This document shows, one piece after another, positions 24,798 to 34,304 of a stretch of 59,099 nucleotides of DNA. The DNA is from CAYUTA01 sp964447605. GTDB taxonomy: Bacteria > Bacillota > Clostridia > Christensenellales > CAG-138. The stretch lies in the NCBI GenBank assembly GCA_964447605.1, contig CAYUTA010000012.1, positions 1-59,099 on the forward strand, in the 5' to 3' direction. Position 1 is the stretch's first letter. Every line of letters begins with the position of its first letter. The notes beneath the pieces were generated by a model. That model worked only from the letters and a program-made list of their open reading frames with translations, was not told where the DNA came from and made no database searches. The position numbers and the translations under genes are program-made.

Positions 24798-25265
24798 CTA
24801 CTTCGCCTCCTGCAGCAGTTCAAGCCGCATCTGCTCATAGGGATAGTCCTCGAATCCCCAGCGGTAATAGAGCCTGCGGGCGTTCTCGTTTTCGGTTTCG
24901 ATTTCAAGACGAATGCGGGCAAACGTCCCGCCGTAGCGCTCGCGCAAAAACGAAAACACCTTGCTGCCCAGCCCCAGCCCGCGGAACGCCGGGCGGACGT
25001 ACAGCTCCTCGAGCCAGAGCACCATGCCGCCGGCCTCCTGCGAAAATGTTTTGGCCAGCAGCGCAAAACCGGCCTTCTGACCGTCGCATTCGATCAAAAG
25101 CGCCTCGGCATACGCGTTGGAGCGCATAACCTCGTCGAACGTACGCGCAAGGTTTTCGTCCGGCACGGAAAACAGCGCCGCGCCGGAGGCGTAAAACTCC
25201 TTGGCAAGCAGCAGATAGGCGCCCCGGTCGGCCGCGGTCACATTTCGGATGGTCAGGCTCGTCAT
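24798..25265 (-). CDS. GNAT-family N-acetyltransferase
   Basis: 155 residues from the ATG at 25265, whose ATGA overlaps the upstream HAD stop. The GNAT fold is clear: TIRNVTAADRGAYLLLAKEFY at the start, an LWLEELYVRP strand, the acetyl-CoA pyrophosphate loop RGLGLGSKVFSFL (RxxGxG), and NARRLYYRWGFEDYPYEQMRLEL at the end. It transfers an acetyl group from acetyl-CoA to an unknown amine. It is the third gene of a coupled trio. Confidence 0.87.
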   Translation of the reverse strand: MTSLTIRNVTAADRGAYLLLAKEFYASGAALFSVPDENLARTFDEVMRSNAYAEALLIECDGQKAGFALLAKTFSQEAGGMVLWLEELYVRPAFRGLGLGSKVFSFLRERYGGTFARIRLEIETENENARRLYYRWGFEDYPYEQMRLELLQEAK

Positions 25266-25936
25266 ACATGCAGTTCCTCCCAAACGTCTGCCAGGGAATC
25301 GATGACGGGCGAGCCGAGCGTTTTCAAATACGCGGGCAGCTGGTGCCCGCTGGCAAGCAGCAGGCAGCGGCAGCCGATCGACGCGGCGATCTCGCAATCG
25401 TGATCGGTATCGCCAATGAACACCGCGCGCTCCGGCGCCACGCCGCTTTCGGAGAGCAGCCTGCGCGCCTTGTCCGCCTTGCCGTGGGCGAGATTGTTTT
25501 CACAGCCGATCACCCGAGCAAAATACTTCGGCAGGCCGAACAACGCCGCCTGCTGATGCAGCCGGTCCGCGCCCGTGGCGGAGAGCAGCACCTGCGGCAC
25601 GCCGCGCCGGGCAATTTCGGCAAGCGTTTCCTCCGCGTGCGGCTGCAGCGGGCAGGTATGCACGCGTCCGGCATACAGGCCGACGAATTCCATGCTGATA
25701 TCCTCGTAGGACTCGGTTTCAAACGTGTATCCCATCTGCCGGTAGTATTCGATCACCGGAAAGCGGAACAGGCCGCGGTAAACGTCCACATCCGGCAGCG
25801 GGGGCATGCCGCGCGCTGCGCGCATCTCGTTGGCGATCCCGTAGCAAAGCAGCGTGTCGTCGAGCAGCGTGCCGTTCCAGTCCCAGATGACGAGCTCCGT
25901 TTTCGGCGCGGCCGGCGTAAGTTTGCAATTCACCAT
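25262..25936 (-). CDS. HAD-family hydrolase (phosphoglycolate phosphatase-like)
   Basis: 224 residues. Motif I IWDWNGTLLDDT near residue 18, a helical C1 cap, motif II LLSATGADRL, motif III Lys in HGKADKARRLL, and motif IV IGDTDHDCEIAASIGCRCLLLASGH. A subclass IA phosphatase; the substrate is unknown. It overlaps the DUF2804 gene by 7 nt and the GNAT gene by 4 nt, so the three are translated as a unit. Confidence 0.88.
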   Translation of the reverse strand: MVNCKLTPAAPKTELVIWDWNGTLLDDTLLCYGIANEMRAARGMPPLPDVDVYRGLFRFPVIEYYRQMGYTFETESYEDISMEFVGLYAGRVHTCPLQPHAEETLAEIARRGVPQVLLSATGADRLHQQAALFGLPKYFARVIGCENNLAHGKADKARRLLSESGVAPERAVFIGDTDHDCEIAASIGCRCLLLASGHQLPAYLKTLGSPVIDSLADVWEELHV

Positions 25937-26958
25937 TTGTTGCGCACCTTTTCGGCCATTGCCATGAAGTGATCGAGCCGGACGACCGTGCCGTCGTCAA
26001 GCGTCATCGTACCGTCCATCCAGCCGAACACCTGGTGCTGGTCGGAGCAGACGACGCCCGCGTCCGTCTTGGCCGCGCGGTCGAGCACCGGGGTAAAGCG
26101 CGTTTCAAAGCGTCCGTCGGAGGAGGTGAACGTCCACGGCGCGAGGAACTCGTCGCTGCCGCCGCGCTGCGGGATATGGAACGTCACGTCCGCAAGCTTA
26201 TGCGCAATCCCGTCGTAAAACGCCATGTTCTCCGAAGCCGCGGAGGTATCGCCAAAGCCGTAACCGATGTTAAAGCCCGCCACATGGCCGTCTACCAGCC
26301 CGTGACCCGCGCCCCAGTACCAAGTGTTTTGATAGGTCCAGACCCCGCGGCCCCAGTCGAGCAGGCCGAACGATTCAGCCGAGTCGAACGCGTGCGTTTT
26401 GCCCAGACAGCTGACCGTGCCGCTTGCGCGCATGCCGACGATTTTCTGATTGTAGTAAAACGCGGCCGGCTTTCCCGCAAACGGCGTTGCGATAACCATG
26501 CTGTCACGCGGCTCCTCGCAGAGCAAAAGATCGCAGTCGAAGGGCGCGCCGTTATAAAATTTGTCCAGATGCGCTTTCAGGCGCCGGTTCCTGCCCTCGC
26601 ATGAGAACGAGAACGACGCGCCGGAAAGCGACTTTTGCACGTCGCCCGCCGCGGAGCTTGCGGGAAAGCCGGTCTTTCCCATCGGGAACCAGAACATCGG
26701 CGAAACCGTCCGTTCCGTTCCGCGCTCAAAATCGAGGAACGACGCGCTGACAAGGCCCATATACGAATTGTCGTCAATGGTCAGCGCCACGCCGAAGCGG
26801 TCGTTGTACACCAGATAGTAATCCCATTCCTTTATGCGCAGGCCGCCGGCCCGGATTGCGGCGCGGTCATAGCGTTTTACCAGGCTTGTGGCGTAGCCGG
26901 CCTCGCACAGGCGGCCCGCTTCATCGAGCAGGGGACCGGGGGAAAGCATATGCTGCAT
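25930..26958 (-). CDS. DUF2804 family protein
   Basis: 342 residues from the ATG at 26958 (GGAG about 10 nt upstream). The sequence follows the DUF2804 pattern: GLRIKEWDYYLVYNDRFGVALTI, the aromatic-rich SFGLLDWGRGVWTYQNTWYWG near residue 205, GFNIGYGFGDTSAASENM, and the final DDGTVVRLDHFMAMAEKV. The fold is related to the AttH/CrtC-like lipocalin enzymes that act on lipids or terpenoids. No activity is established for the family. Confidence 0.85.
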   Translation of the reverse strand: MQHMLSPGPLLDEAGRLCEAGYATSLVKRYDRAAIRAGGLRIKEWDYYLVYNDRFGVALTIDDNSYMGLVSASFLDFERGTERTVSPMFWFPMGKTGFPASSAAGDVQKSLSGASFSFSCEGRNRRLKAHLDKFYNGAPFDCDLLLCEEPRDSMVIATPFAGKPAAFYYNQKIVGMRASGTVSCLGKTHAFDSAESFGLLDWGRGVWTYQNTWYWGAGHGLVDGHVAGFNIGYGFGDTSAASENMAFYDGIAHKLADVTFHIPQRGGSDEFLAPWTFTSSDGRFETRFTPVLDRAAKTDAGVVCSDQHQVFGWMDGTMTLDDGTVVRLDHFMAMAEKVRNKW

Positions 26959-27071
26959 CTTGCGTCGGCTCCTTTCGTTGCCGTGATCAATAATATGATT
27001 CATTATAGCCAATCGCCGCGCCGTTTGCAATGTGCGCGGCCGCCCGCTTTTTTTAAACCCGGACGCGCGCC

Positions 27072-27101
27072 TTGACATGGGCGGAAATGCTCCCGTATAC
27101 T
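27072..27101 (+). promoter_or_regulatory. Promoter of the methyltransferase gene
   Basis: TTGACA (27072-27077), an 18-bp spacer and TATACT (27096-27101), 36 bp upstream of the GTG start. Confidence 0.7.
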
Positions 27102-27136
27102 GAAAATGAAAGAACGCATTATAAGGAGAACGCACT

Positions 27137-27778
27137 GTGATCATCAACGTAGGCTGCGGCATGACGCCCATTGAGGGCGCGCTGAACGTCGACAATTCCT
27201 TTTCCGTATACCTGGCGTATCACAGGCCGTTGCTCTGGCTGCTGAAAACGCTGCGGCTGCTTTCGCAGGAAAATATCGCATGCGCGGAATTTTCGCGCGC
27301 GCATGGAATCGTGTATATGGATTGCACGCGCATGGAGCTGCCGGACGGCTGCGCGGACGTGCTCTATGCTTCGCATATGATGGAGCACCTTACCCGCGCT
27401 CAGACGGCGCGGTTCCTTGCCGAGGCGCGGCGTGTGCTCAAGCCCGGCGGCACGCTGCGGCTGGTACTGCCGGATATGCGTCTGCTGGTGGAGGCGTATC
27501 TTTCCAGCCACGACTGCGACCGGTTCGTCGCGCGCACGCTGCTGGCCGACGAAACGGGAAGCGCCTTTTCCGCGCGGCTGCGCACGCTGTTTTTCGGCTA
27601 TCGCGGGCATCGCTGGATGTACGACGTGCCGTCCGTGCTTGCGCTGCTTTCCGGCAGCGGGTTTACGGATATCCGGGCGCTGCCCGCGGGGCAAACCGTC
27701 ATTCCGGAGCCGGACGGCATCAACCTCTCGGAACGCGCGGACGAATCGCTGTATGTGGAGGCAAAGCCCGCCGGATAA
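27137..27778 (+). CDS. Class I SAM-dependent methyltransferase
   Basis: 213 residues from a GTG preceded by AAGGAG. A shortened motif I (INVGCGMTPIEGALNVDNS), VYMDCTRMELPDGCADVLYASHMMEHLTR (motifs II-III with the DVLYASHMMEHL signature of Methyltransf_11-like proteins), and LKPGGTLRLVLPDMRLL. It resembles methyltransferases found with surface-polysaccharide or glycosyltransferase genes, but no such cluster adjoins it. The substrate is unknown. Confidence 0.85.
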   Translation: MIINVGCGMTPIEGALNVDNSFSVYLAYHRPLLWLLKTLRLLSQENIACAEFSRAHGIVYMDCTRMELPDGCADVLYASHMMEHLTRAQTARFLAEARRVLKPGGTLRLVLPDMRLLVEAYLSSHDCDRFVARTLLADETGSAFSARLRTLFFGYRGHRWMYDVPSVLALLSGSGFTDIRALPAGQTVIPEPDGINLSERADESLYVEAKPAG

Positions 27779-27978
27779 GAGCGAATGCGTCGGGGATGGA
27801 ACGGGCGTGACGCCGGCGCAAAACGGTTTGCTGCAAAGAATTCAAAAACGCTTGCAGGTTTGTCACGATGTGTTAATGATACCTTAACAAAATGCTGCTA
27901 TAATCCGTTTCAGATGGTGGGACCGGCCCGGCGGGCACAGGCATAATCGTAATTTTTTTCGGGCTGTGTCACACAAAA

Positions 27979-28001
27979 AGGACGCTCTGAGAAGGGGCGT
28001 C
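27979..28001 (+). terminator. Candidate terminator hairpin
   Basis: GGACGC and GCGTCC pair across a 10-11 nt loop, about 200 bp past the methyltransferase, followed by TGTCGATTTTGG. The T-run is weak. Confidence 0.35.
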
Positions 28002-28197
28002 CTGTCGATTTTGGGGACATTTGAGGCACGGATTCACATCGGCGTTTTTTTATGTTTGGTCCGCGCCGCAGTTATATTTTGGATATCGATTTCCATGACA
28101 AAATCCATTGAAAAACACACATACTAACATAAAATTCAGCAGGAGGCAAATAAATCGGACGGCGCCGGCCCGAGGTGCGGCGGCGTTCGCTGAAAAG

Positions 28198-28506
28198 ATG
28201 AAGATGAAACAGCAGACGAGTCCCATGGCACAGGCGATATTGAATACCTATCAGGCGGTTCCGCACGCGCGGCAGGATGCAAGGCATATTACGGCGCTGG
28301 TCAAGTTCCGCGGCCGGATTGTCGGCTACCGGCTTTCCGACGACACGGTGGTGTCCAAGGAGGACGGCGTGGCGCTGGCCAAGCGCGGCGAGATCGCGGG
28401 CGTCGGCATCGGCGTGCGAAAGGGAACGGAATACCTCAAGGCGCTCCCGGACGACCGGGAGGGGAACAATCTCGGCAGTCTGCCATCCATTCCGATACCC
28501 CGGTAA
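28198..28506 (+). CDS. DUF3892-containing small protein
   Basis: 102 residues if started at ATG 28198. Residues 40-95 carry the DUF3892 pattern (GYRLSDDTVVSKEDGVALAKRGEIAGVGIGVRKGTEYLKA, then DDREGNNLGSLPSI), seen in small proteins of Firmicutes with no known role. The frame stays open upstream to 28108, and a good AGGAGG at about 28141 is followed by no usual start codon, so the start is uncertain. Confidence 0.7.
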   Translation: MKMKQQTSPMAQAILNTYQAVPHARQDARHITALVKFRGRIVGYRLSDDTVVSKEDGVALAKRGEIAGVGIGVRKGTEYLKALPDDREGNNLGSLPSIPIPR

Positions 28507-28935
28507 ACGATCCTGCAACAGCGGCGCCACAGACGCCGCCAACCAGAAGTCCCCGTGCGCGGCGGCTGCCGGACGCGCTGAAACAGCGCTCCGTTCCGGC
28601 CTGAATCGCCAGGGCAAACGCAAGCACAAATTTTATGAAAAGACAGAGCGACCGCGATGCGCTTTCACGGCTGATGAAATAAAGAATGCATTGGGATTTG
28701 CCGCGCCAATCCCGGAACGAAAAAGCAGGATCCGGCACGCCGGACAAATCCGGACCCGCCGCCCTACCAATGGCAATTCGCCGCCCGGGAGCGCGGGGGA
28801 GGCGAACCGCTGTGACGTCGTTTTTGCGGCGGTAACAGCGCAGCCGTTCGGGGCTGCGGCCACAGGAATCTCCCGCGCCGCATAAGGCGCGGGCAATATG
28901 CGGTTGCCCCGCAGAAACATGGTTTTTTTTACCGG
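28507..28935. repeat. Intergenic stretch with degenerate repeat modules
   Basis: No gene is supported. It holds a GGGATTTG..CAATCCC hairpin (28693-28713), and on the minus strand near 28830-28870 CCGAACGGCTGCGC, matching the core module of the dispersed element seen at 53.9-54.3 kb. It looks like an old, decayed copy. Confidence 0.45.
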
Positions 28936-30144
28936 CTACTCCGCATCCGGCGTGGGGGTCGGCACCGCGCCGTAAATCGCGGTCAGGAGATCATTTTTTG
29001 CCGTCTTGATGTCAAACGTCATTTTTTCGGCCACAACGCCCGTTTCCTCATCGGTTTCCTTCTCGATTTTGTAGTTTTCCGGGATGCGCACATGAACGAT
29101 CTCCGGGTCGCTGCTGACAATTGAAGCGCCGAGGCTCATGATGGTATCGAGGCTCATGTTGGTCGACATCCAGTTGCTGGCGTATTGATAGATCGACCAT
29201 AGCTCGCCAAACGACATGTCCGCCGAGACAATGGTTTGATACAGCGTTTTGATGACGTACTGCTGGCGTGCGATACGCGCCGCGTCGCCGCCGCCGATAA
29301 CGGTTCCATCCTCGGCGTGGAAGTCGCTGTAACGGTCGCGGCAATACCAAAGCGCCTGGTCGCCGTGCAAAGTTTGCGCCTTCACGCCCGCATAGCCTTC
29401 GCCGTTTCCGTTTTCATCGCGGCCGTCGTCGAGCGTCCAGCGGTCGATCTGTTTGAGAATCTTTTTGTAGTTGCGCTTGTTGTCGTCCTTGAGCAGGTTC
29501 GCGCAGCGCCAGTTGACGCGGTAAGCCTCGTCTGCATTGAGGTTGACCGTTACGCCGCCGAACCCGTCGATCAGCACCCAGAAGCCGGAGAAGCCGACGG
29601 AGACATAATCCTGAATATCAAGGCCGAAGTTATAGTTGAGCGTATTGATCAGCTCGCCCACGCCGCCGTTGGAATAGGCCGCGTTGAGCTTGCCCTTGAA
29701 CTTGCTTCTTTCACCGACGCGGGTCACATAAGCGTCGCGCATGAATGAGGTCAGGATAATCTTGTTTGTTTTTTTGTTATACGAGGCGACCATCATGGTA
29801 TCCGAGCGGCCCTCGACGTCCGAAGACGCGTCCCTGGAATCCGTACCAACGAGCAGGACGTTGACAACGTCGCTGGCGTTTTCATCGGTTTCGTAGATGG
29901 GAACCGGCGTGTTGTCGGAGGCTTCCATCGTTACGATATCGGCGGGGCCCGGCGAAGGGGACGGCGTAAGCTCCGGCAGGCTTTCAAGGTCGACCTCCTC
30001 GTCGCCGGACAGCCAGCCCTCCGGCGCGGCCACGGTCTGCACGGCGCCCTTTTGCAGCTGCGAAATGGTATACCACGCAAATCCGCCGCACGCCAGCACG
30101 ATCACCAGTATGATCACCAGGATCACTTTCATTATTTTGCTCAT
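28936..30144 (-). CDS. LytR-CpsA-Psr (LCP) family wall-polymer ligase
   Basis: 402 residues. A signal-anchor helix (residues 5-25), a Ser/Pro linker, then the LCP domain: NVLLVGTDSRD, GRSDTMMVASYNKKTNKIILTSFMRDAYV, LNAAYSNGGVGELINTLN, GFGGVTVNLNADEA, QTLHGDQALWYCRDRYS. The conserved Arg and Asp residues that bind polyprenyl pyrophosphate are present. LCP enzymes transfer glycopolymers from lipid carriers to peptidoglycan outside the membrane. The C-terminal tail ends with a short TPTPD segment. Confidence 0.92.
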   Translation of the reverse strand: MSKIMKVILVIILVIVLACGGFAWYTISQLQKGAVQTVAAPEGWLSGDEEVDLESLPELTPSPSPGPADIVTMEASDNTPVPIYETDENASDVVNVLLVGTDSRDASSDVEGRSDTMMVASYNKKTNKIILTSFMRDAYVTRVGERSKFKGKLNAAYSNGGVGELINTLNYNFGLDIQDYVSVGFSGFWVLIDGFGGVTVNLNADEAYRVNWRCANLLKDDNKRNYKKILKQIDRWTLDDGRDENGNGEGYAGVKAQTLHGDQALWYCRDRYSDFHAEDGTVIGGGDAARIARQQYVIKTLYQTIVSADMSFGELWSIYQYASNWMSTNMSLDTIMSLGASIVSSDPEIVHVRIPENYKIEKETDEETGVVAEKMTFDIKTAKNDLLTAIYGAVPTPTPDAE

Positions 30145-30340
30145 GCAGGAAAATCCTTTCTAAACGTTACAAGCATGCATCCATGCATCAAAAAACGCCG
30201 GACCGCCATCCGGGAACCGGGCTTTTCAGACATTGCCGTTGGCGGAGCGTCCGCATGCCGTCCGGCGGCCCGGGGATATTCGGGCGATTCGCCGCGCCGG
30301 CCGAACCAACGTTCATGCGCCGGCAGTGGTTCGATTTCGT

Positions 30341-30369
30341 ATGTTATCACAAAATAAGCAACGATTCAA
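30341..30369 (-). promoter_or_regulatory. Promoter of the LCP gene
   Basis: On the minus strand TTGAAT (30364-30369), a 17-bp spacer and TAACAT (30341-30346). The remaining 30145-30616 interval has no supported gene and leaves a leader of about 190 nt. Confidence 0.6.
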
Positions 30370-30616
30370 CGGAATTTGCAAGGCGTACATGTTTGTTCAC
30401 ATTTAAGGCGGGATTGATTTCCAAGGATCAGACAGAGCCGGAATTGAACGGGCTCCATGGAAACGGACATAAAAAAGCAGCGCTTCCCACCGCAGACTAA
30501 AAGCGAACGGGCACGGTCGCTTTTTCCATAATCAACGCGCGTGTATTCCGCGTGCCGGGAACGCGTGAAAAAAAGCGGGCGGAGGGGAACGGGACGGACG
30601 CAAAGACCCGGGCCGG

Positions 30617-31861
30617 CTATTGCTGGCCGTACTGAATCTTCAGGTCGCGCTGGAGCGTATGGAACACGATCCAGGTTGTGCCGGGTTCGAGCACAAGCGG
30701 GCTGCCGTCGCGCATCTGGTAAACGGTCGGCTCGCCAAGCGAAGCGCGCGACCATCTGCCCGCCGAATGGCGGCCGTTGACGAAATAATCGCAATTGCCG
30801 TTGCTGATCAGCGACGCGCTGCGGTAAGGGCTGAACATATCTTCGTATTTGACATACTGCACGATCAGGTTCTGCACACGCAGCGGCTCGCTGGCCACAG
30901 AGGCGCCGTCGGCGGCGGGCGTAAGGGTTTTAGTTGCGACCAGCGTGCCCTTGGAATTGCGTTCATACCGGTAGAGCATGTTGTCCTCCGGGTTGTAGAC
31001 AAACTCCACCCTGGCGTAGTCGGAGCTGGTAAACGGAACGCCCACCTTGACAATGGGCTTGGCGTTGTTGTGCAAGACCCCCGGCTGGAACTGAAAGCGC
31101 GCGCTGCTTGCCGGGATGCCCGACGTGCCGTAAATCGCGCGCTGCATTTCAGACAGCTTGCAAAACAGCGTGTTTTCCGGCTCGCTGCCGACGGTCCTGT
31201 CCTGTACGAAATACTGCGCCGTGGCGTCGGAATAGGCCGCGGGGAAATCGATCGTGCCGGGATCGTAGACCGGATAGCCCTCCTCTTTGGGGTAGCCGTC
31301 GTAAACGAGCATGGCATCCCACTCGCGCCGCAAGTCGAAAAAGTAGAATCGCGCATCCTGAATCGGCCCGACGCGCGCGGGGACATTGTCTGAAAACAGC
31401 GCGATCAACCGCGTGGAATGATCCGTGCGGTCCATTGAGAGTTCATAGATGATGTCCGCGCGCATCAGTCCGGTCTGCGGCCGCGTCTGCGGCGCATTGC
31501 CAATGACGGCCAGCACGGGCTGGAACCGCTTGTCGGACGGGAGCGTGCGCCCGGTGGTGACGGAGATGATCGGCGTGGGGGCGGGCGTGTCCTCCGGCGT
31601 TTGTTCCGGCGCGCCGCCCTCCGCGGCATCCGCGGCGCGGTCTGCCTCAGCCGAATCTGCATCCCGCGCGCCGTCCGGAGGCGTCGCCGTGGCGTCGATG
31701 ACCACCACCGGCACCGTGGTTGCCCGCTGCACGGCCTCCGCTTCCGGCGCGCCGCCGTCCGGGCCGCCGCAAGCCGCCAGGCAGGCTGCCGCAAGCAATG
31801 CCGCCAATCCGTTCAATATTTTTTTGTATAGGCGCGGCGCGCCGCTTCTGAACCTGCTCAT
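30617..31861 (-). CDS. DUF3048 lipoprotein (YerB-like), paralog 1
   Basis: 414 residues. A signal with lipobox CLAAC (Cys about residue 31), an Ala/Glu/Thr-rich linker, then the two DUF3048 domains: VLAVIGNAPQTRPQTGLMRADIIYELSMDR... and the C-terminal VQNLIVQYVKYEDM, CDYFVNGRHSAGRWSR, PGTTWIVFHTL. It starts 9 bp after its paralog and lacks a clear RBS, so expression is probably coupled. DUF3048 proteins are surface lipoproteins; their biochemical role is not settled. Confidence 0.87.
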   Translation of the reverse strand: MSRFRSGAPRLYKKILNGLAALLAAACLAACGGPDGGAPEAEAVQRATTVPVVVIDATATPPDGARDADSAEADRAADAAEGGAPEQTPEDTPAPTPIISVTTGRTLPSDKRFQPVLAVIGNAPQTRPQTGLMRADIIYELSMDRTDHSTRLIALFSDNVPARVGPIQDARFYFFDLRREWDAMLVYDGYPKEEGYPVYDPGTIDFPAAYSDATAQYFVQDRTVGSEPENTLFCKLSEMQRAIYGTSGIPASSARFQFQPGVLHNNAKPIVKVGVPFTSSDYARVEFVYNPEDNMLYRYERNSKGTLVATKTLTPAADGASVASEPLRVQNLIVQYVKYEDMFSPYRSASLISNGNCDYFVNGRHSAGRWSRASLGEPTVYQMRDGSPLVLEPGTTWIVFHTLQRDLKIQYGQQ

Positions 31862-31870
31862 TTAGTTTGG

Positions 31871-33064
31871 TCAGTCGATTGTGACGGGGGCGTCGTCCGG
31901 GTGCATGGCAATCCAGGTGCTGCCCGGCTCCAGGATGACGACGCTGCCGTCGTCGAGCTGATAGATGGTAAAGTCCTCAAGCGTGGGCCGCGACCATGTG
32001 CCGGTTACGTGCTGGCCGTTGATGAAGTAATCGCACCTGCCGTTGCCGGTCAGCTCGCAGGTACGGCGGCCCTTGTCGTCCTTTTCCATGCGCCCATACC
32101 GGACGTATTGCACGATCAGGTTCTGCACGCGCATTTGCTCGAGGTCGTAGGTTACCCCGTCGGCGGACGGCGTGCGCACCATAAACTGCGCGTCGTCCTG
32201 ATAGCGATAGAGCGCGTTGTCGTCTGCGTTGTACCGGAACTGGACCCATTCGGGACAGTATGTGTTCTGATAGGGCAGGGAGACGGTCCGGAACGTCTCG
32301 CCGCTTTCATACGAAACGCCCTCCATGAAACGGAAGCGCTCGCGCACCGCGGCCGTATGCTCGCCGTAATACCGGTGCGCCATCTTGTCAATGAGCACAT
32401 AGAGGTTGTGCGGCGCGGCGCGGTCGCGACTGCGGAAGCGGTATCCGTTCTTGGCCTCATAGTCGGTGTAAGCGCCCTTTTTCAGCGAAAACGCCGACGC
32501 ATAGCCGTTGAACCGGCGCACGCCCTTGCGGGGGTATACGCCGACCTTGCCTTCAATCTGCTTGGGGCTGTAATAGTACTTGCTGCCTCTGGGCGGGCCG
32601 TACCCCTCGTGCAGGTACATGGCGCTCCATTCCTGCGCAAGGTCGACGAAATAATAACGCGCGCTGCGCAGCGGTCCGGCGTAGAGGGGGTACGTATCAT
32701 GAAACAGCGCCTGAAAGCGCGTAATCATGCTTTCCACAATGAATTCATATACGATGTCCGCGCTCATCAGGCCCGTTTGCGGGCGCGCGCCCTCGGAGTT
32801 TTCAATGGAGACGATAACCGGCCTGCTCGGCGTGCCCTCCGGGACGACCCGTCCGCTCGCCTGGGAGCGGTTCTTCGGCTCCGGCGTGGGCGTGGGGGTT
32901 GGCACGGGCGTCGGGGTCGGGGCGCTTGTCGGCGACGGCGCGGGCGTCCCGTCGCGCGCGTCCGCGTTTCCCATCGCTTGCCGCGGCGTGCACGCAAGCA
33001 GGCAGGGCAGCAGGCAGCACAATACGATTGCCGCCAAAACGGCGGTTACGCTCCTCTTATTCAT
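31871..33064 (-). CDS. DUF3048 lipoprotein (YerB-like), paralog 2
   Basis: 397 residues from the ATG at 33064 (GGAGG 10 nt upstream). Lipobox LLAC near residue 25, then a linker of about 12 TP repeats (PSPTSAPTPTPVPTPTPTP), and both DUF3048 domains (VIVSIENSEGARPQTGLMSADIVYEF; QNLIVQYVRYGRM; CDYFINGQHVTGTWSR; EPGSTWIAMHPD). It shares the domain pattern of the next gene, so the pair arose by duplication; their linkers are unrelated. Confidence 0.88.
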   Translation of the reverse strand: MNKRSVTAVLAAIVLCCLLPCLLACTPRQAMGNADARDGTPAPSPTSAPTPTPVPTPTPTPEPKNRSQASGRVVPEGTPSRPVIVSIENSEGARPQTGLMSADIVYEFIVESMITRFQALFHDTYPLYAGPLRSARYYFVDLAQEWSAMYLHEGYGPPRGSKYYYSPKQIEGKVGVYPRKGVRRFNGYASAFSLKKGAYTDYEAKNGYRFRSRDRAAPHNLYVLIDKMAHRYYGEHTAAVRERFRFMEGVSYESGETFRTVSLPYQNTYCPEWVQFRYNADDNALYRYQDDAQFMVRTPSADGVTYDLEQMRVQNLIVQYVRYGRMEKDDKGRRTCELTGNGRCDYFINGQHVTGTWSRPTLEDFTIYQLDDGSVVILEPGSTWIAMHPDDAPVTID

Positions 33065-33170
33065 GAAAACAGGCCTCCTTTTTCCGCTTAACACAGGCGC
33101 ATGGCGTGTGTGCGTCAATCGAAACGCGCGTTGGCTTACAGATCAATCCAAACCCATCCTGCCGGCGGCG

Positions 33171-33965
33171 TCAGCCGCGGCGTGCGCCGGATTTTTTCTT
33201 CTTACGTCGCTTTTTTCTGCGCCGGCTGCTTTTGCCGCTGCTGATGAGCACGATCCCAATCGCGGCCGCGGCAAGCACGGCGAATACGCCGACTATGATG
33301 TAGGGCAACATGGCGCGGCCGGCCGTGCTGTCCTGCGCCTCCGGCGTGGGCGAGGGCGTTTTGTCGGCAAAGACGGCCGGCGTGGGCGCCTGTGTCGCTT
33401 CCGGCGTGGGCGAGGGCGTCTGCGCGGGCGTCTGCGCAATCCATGGCGTTGTTACGGGTGCCGGGAGTGCGGCGCGGCCGGCCGTAACGCCGCCGTTTTC
33501 CACCTGGACATACGCCTGCGACTGGTTATATTCGACATCCACCCGGGTGGCAATCACATCGGAAAATGTGACCGCGCTGCCCGTGGCGTTGAGCAGCCGG
33601 AACGTGACGGTCATCATCACGCCGCCGTCCTCTGCGGAAAGGCCCAACGCGGAAACGCATGCCGCGCGCACGCGGCCGGCCTCCTGGATATTGGTCACGC
33701 AGTATTCCGCCGGGAACGCCGTGCCCGGCGTGACGCGCACGGCCTTGAGCGCGTCCGCATCGTAATTCAGGTTGAACTGAAGGGAATCCACGGCCTCGCA
33801 GCGTTCCATTTCGATTTGCACGTCCACCTCGTCGCCGGACGCGCCGTCTACCGTTTCGACGGCGAGAACGACCGCCTCGTCTTCGGCCAGCGCGGATTGT
33901 GGAAACAGTGCCGCCAGTAGAAGCAGCAGCGCCAGCAACGGTGCGAGCGAGCGCTTTGTCGTCAT
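33171..33965 (-). CDS. Membrane-anchored cohesin-domain protein
   Basis: 264 residues from the ATG at 33965. Signal peptide (residues 1-25), then a cohesin-like domain at about 28-165 (VVLAVETVDGASGDEVDVQI; LQFNLNYDADALKAVRV; VMMTVTFRLLNATGSAVTF). A Thr/Pro linker with two SPTPEA units is followed by a transmembrane helix (about 227-247) and a very basic tail (KSSRRRKKRRKKKK) in the cytosol. Cohesins bind dockerins in cellulosome-type assemblies. No dockerin gene is in the window, so the partner is unknown. Confidence 0.83.
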   Translation of the reverse strand: MTTKRSLAPLLALLLLLAALFPQSALAEDEAVVLAVETVDGASGDEVDVQIEMERCEAVDSLQFNLNYDADALKAVRVTPGTAFPAEYCVTNIQEAGRVRAACVSALGLSAEDGGVMMTVTFRLLNATGSAVTFSDVIATRVDVEYNQSQAYVQVENGGVTAGRAALPAPVTTPWIAQTPAQTPSPTPEATQAPTPAVFADKTPSPTPEAQDSTAGRAMLPYIIVGVFAVLAAAAIGIVLISSGKSSRRRKKRRKKKKSGARRG

Positions 33966-34042
33966 ATATGGCACCATCCTCCATTCACAGCACGAAATCT
34001 GCGCCGGACGGGCGCAAATTTCCACTCATACAAATCAGACCT

Positions 34043-34072
34043 ATCATAACAGGAAACCCCCCGCAAAGTCAA
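34043..34072 (-). promoter_or_regulatory. Promoter of the cohesin/DUF3048 genes
   Basis: On the minus strand TTGACT (34067-34072), an 18-bp spacer and TATGAT (34043-34048), about 78 bp before the cohesin start. Confidence 0.65.
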
Positions 34073-34265
34073 TTTACCATACATAATGGGCTACGCGGCT
34101 GAAACCATCGAAAACGCCGTTTTTCGAAAGGACAACCATGGACATGCGGGGCCGCGCAACCAGGCCGGCGTTTTTGAAGCGGGCTTTAAGCGCGCGCCGG
34201 AGGGGGCGGGCAACCGCGCGGGGCGCATGCGTGCAAGAAAGTTTGTAACTTCTGCGGACGAACGA

Positions 34266-34295
34266 TTGACTTGGTGATGGGTTTTGGGCTACACT
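34266..34295 (+). promoter_or_regulatory. murA promoter, close to the start codon
   Basis: TTGACT (34266-34271), an 18-bp spacer and TACACT (34290-34295). Transcription would begin near 34302, two or three bases before the ATG at 34305, suggesting a leaderless mRNA. Confidence 0.55.
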
Positions 34296-34304
34296 GAATA
34301 CAAT

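Noticed and set aside
34086..34277. Short plus-strand frame upstream of murA
   Set aside because: No RBS or homology signal, and it overlaps promoters of both flanking transcripts.
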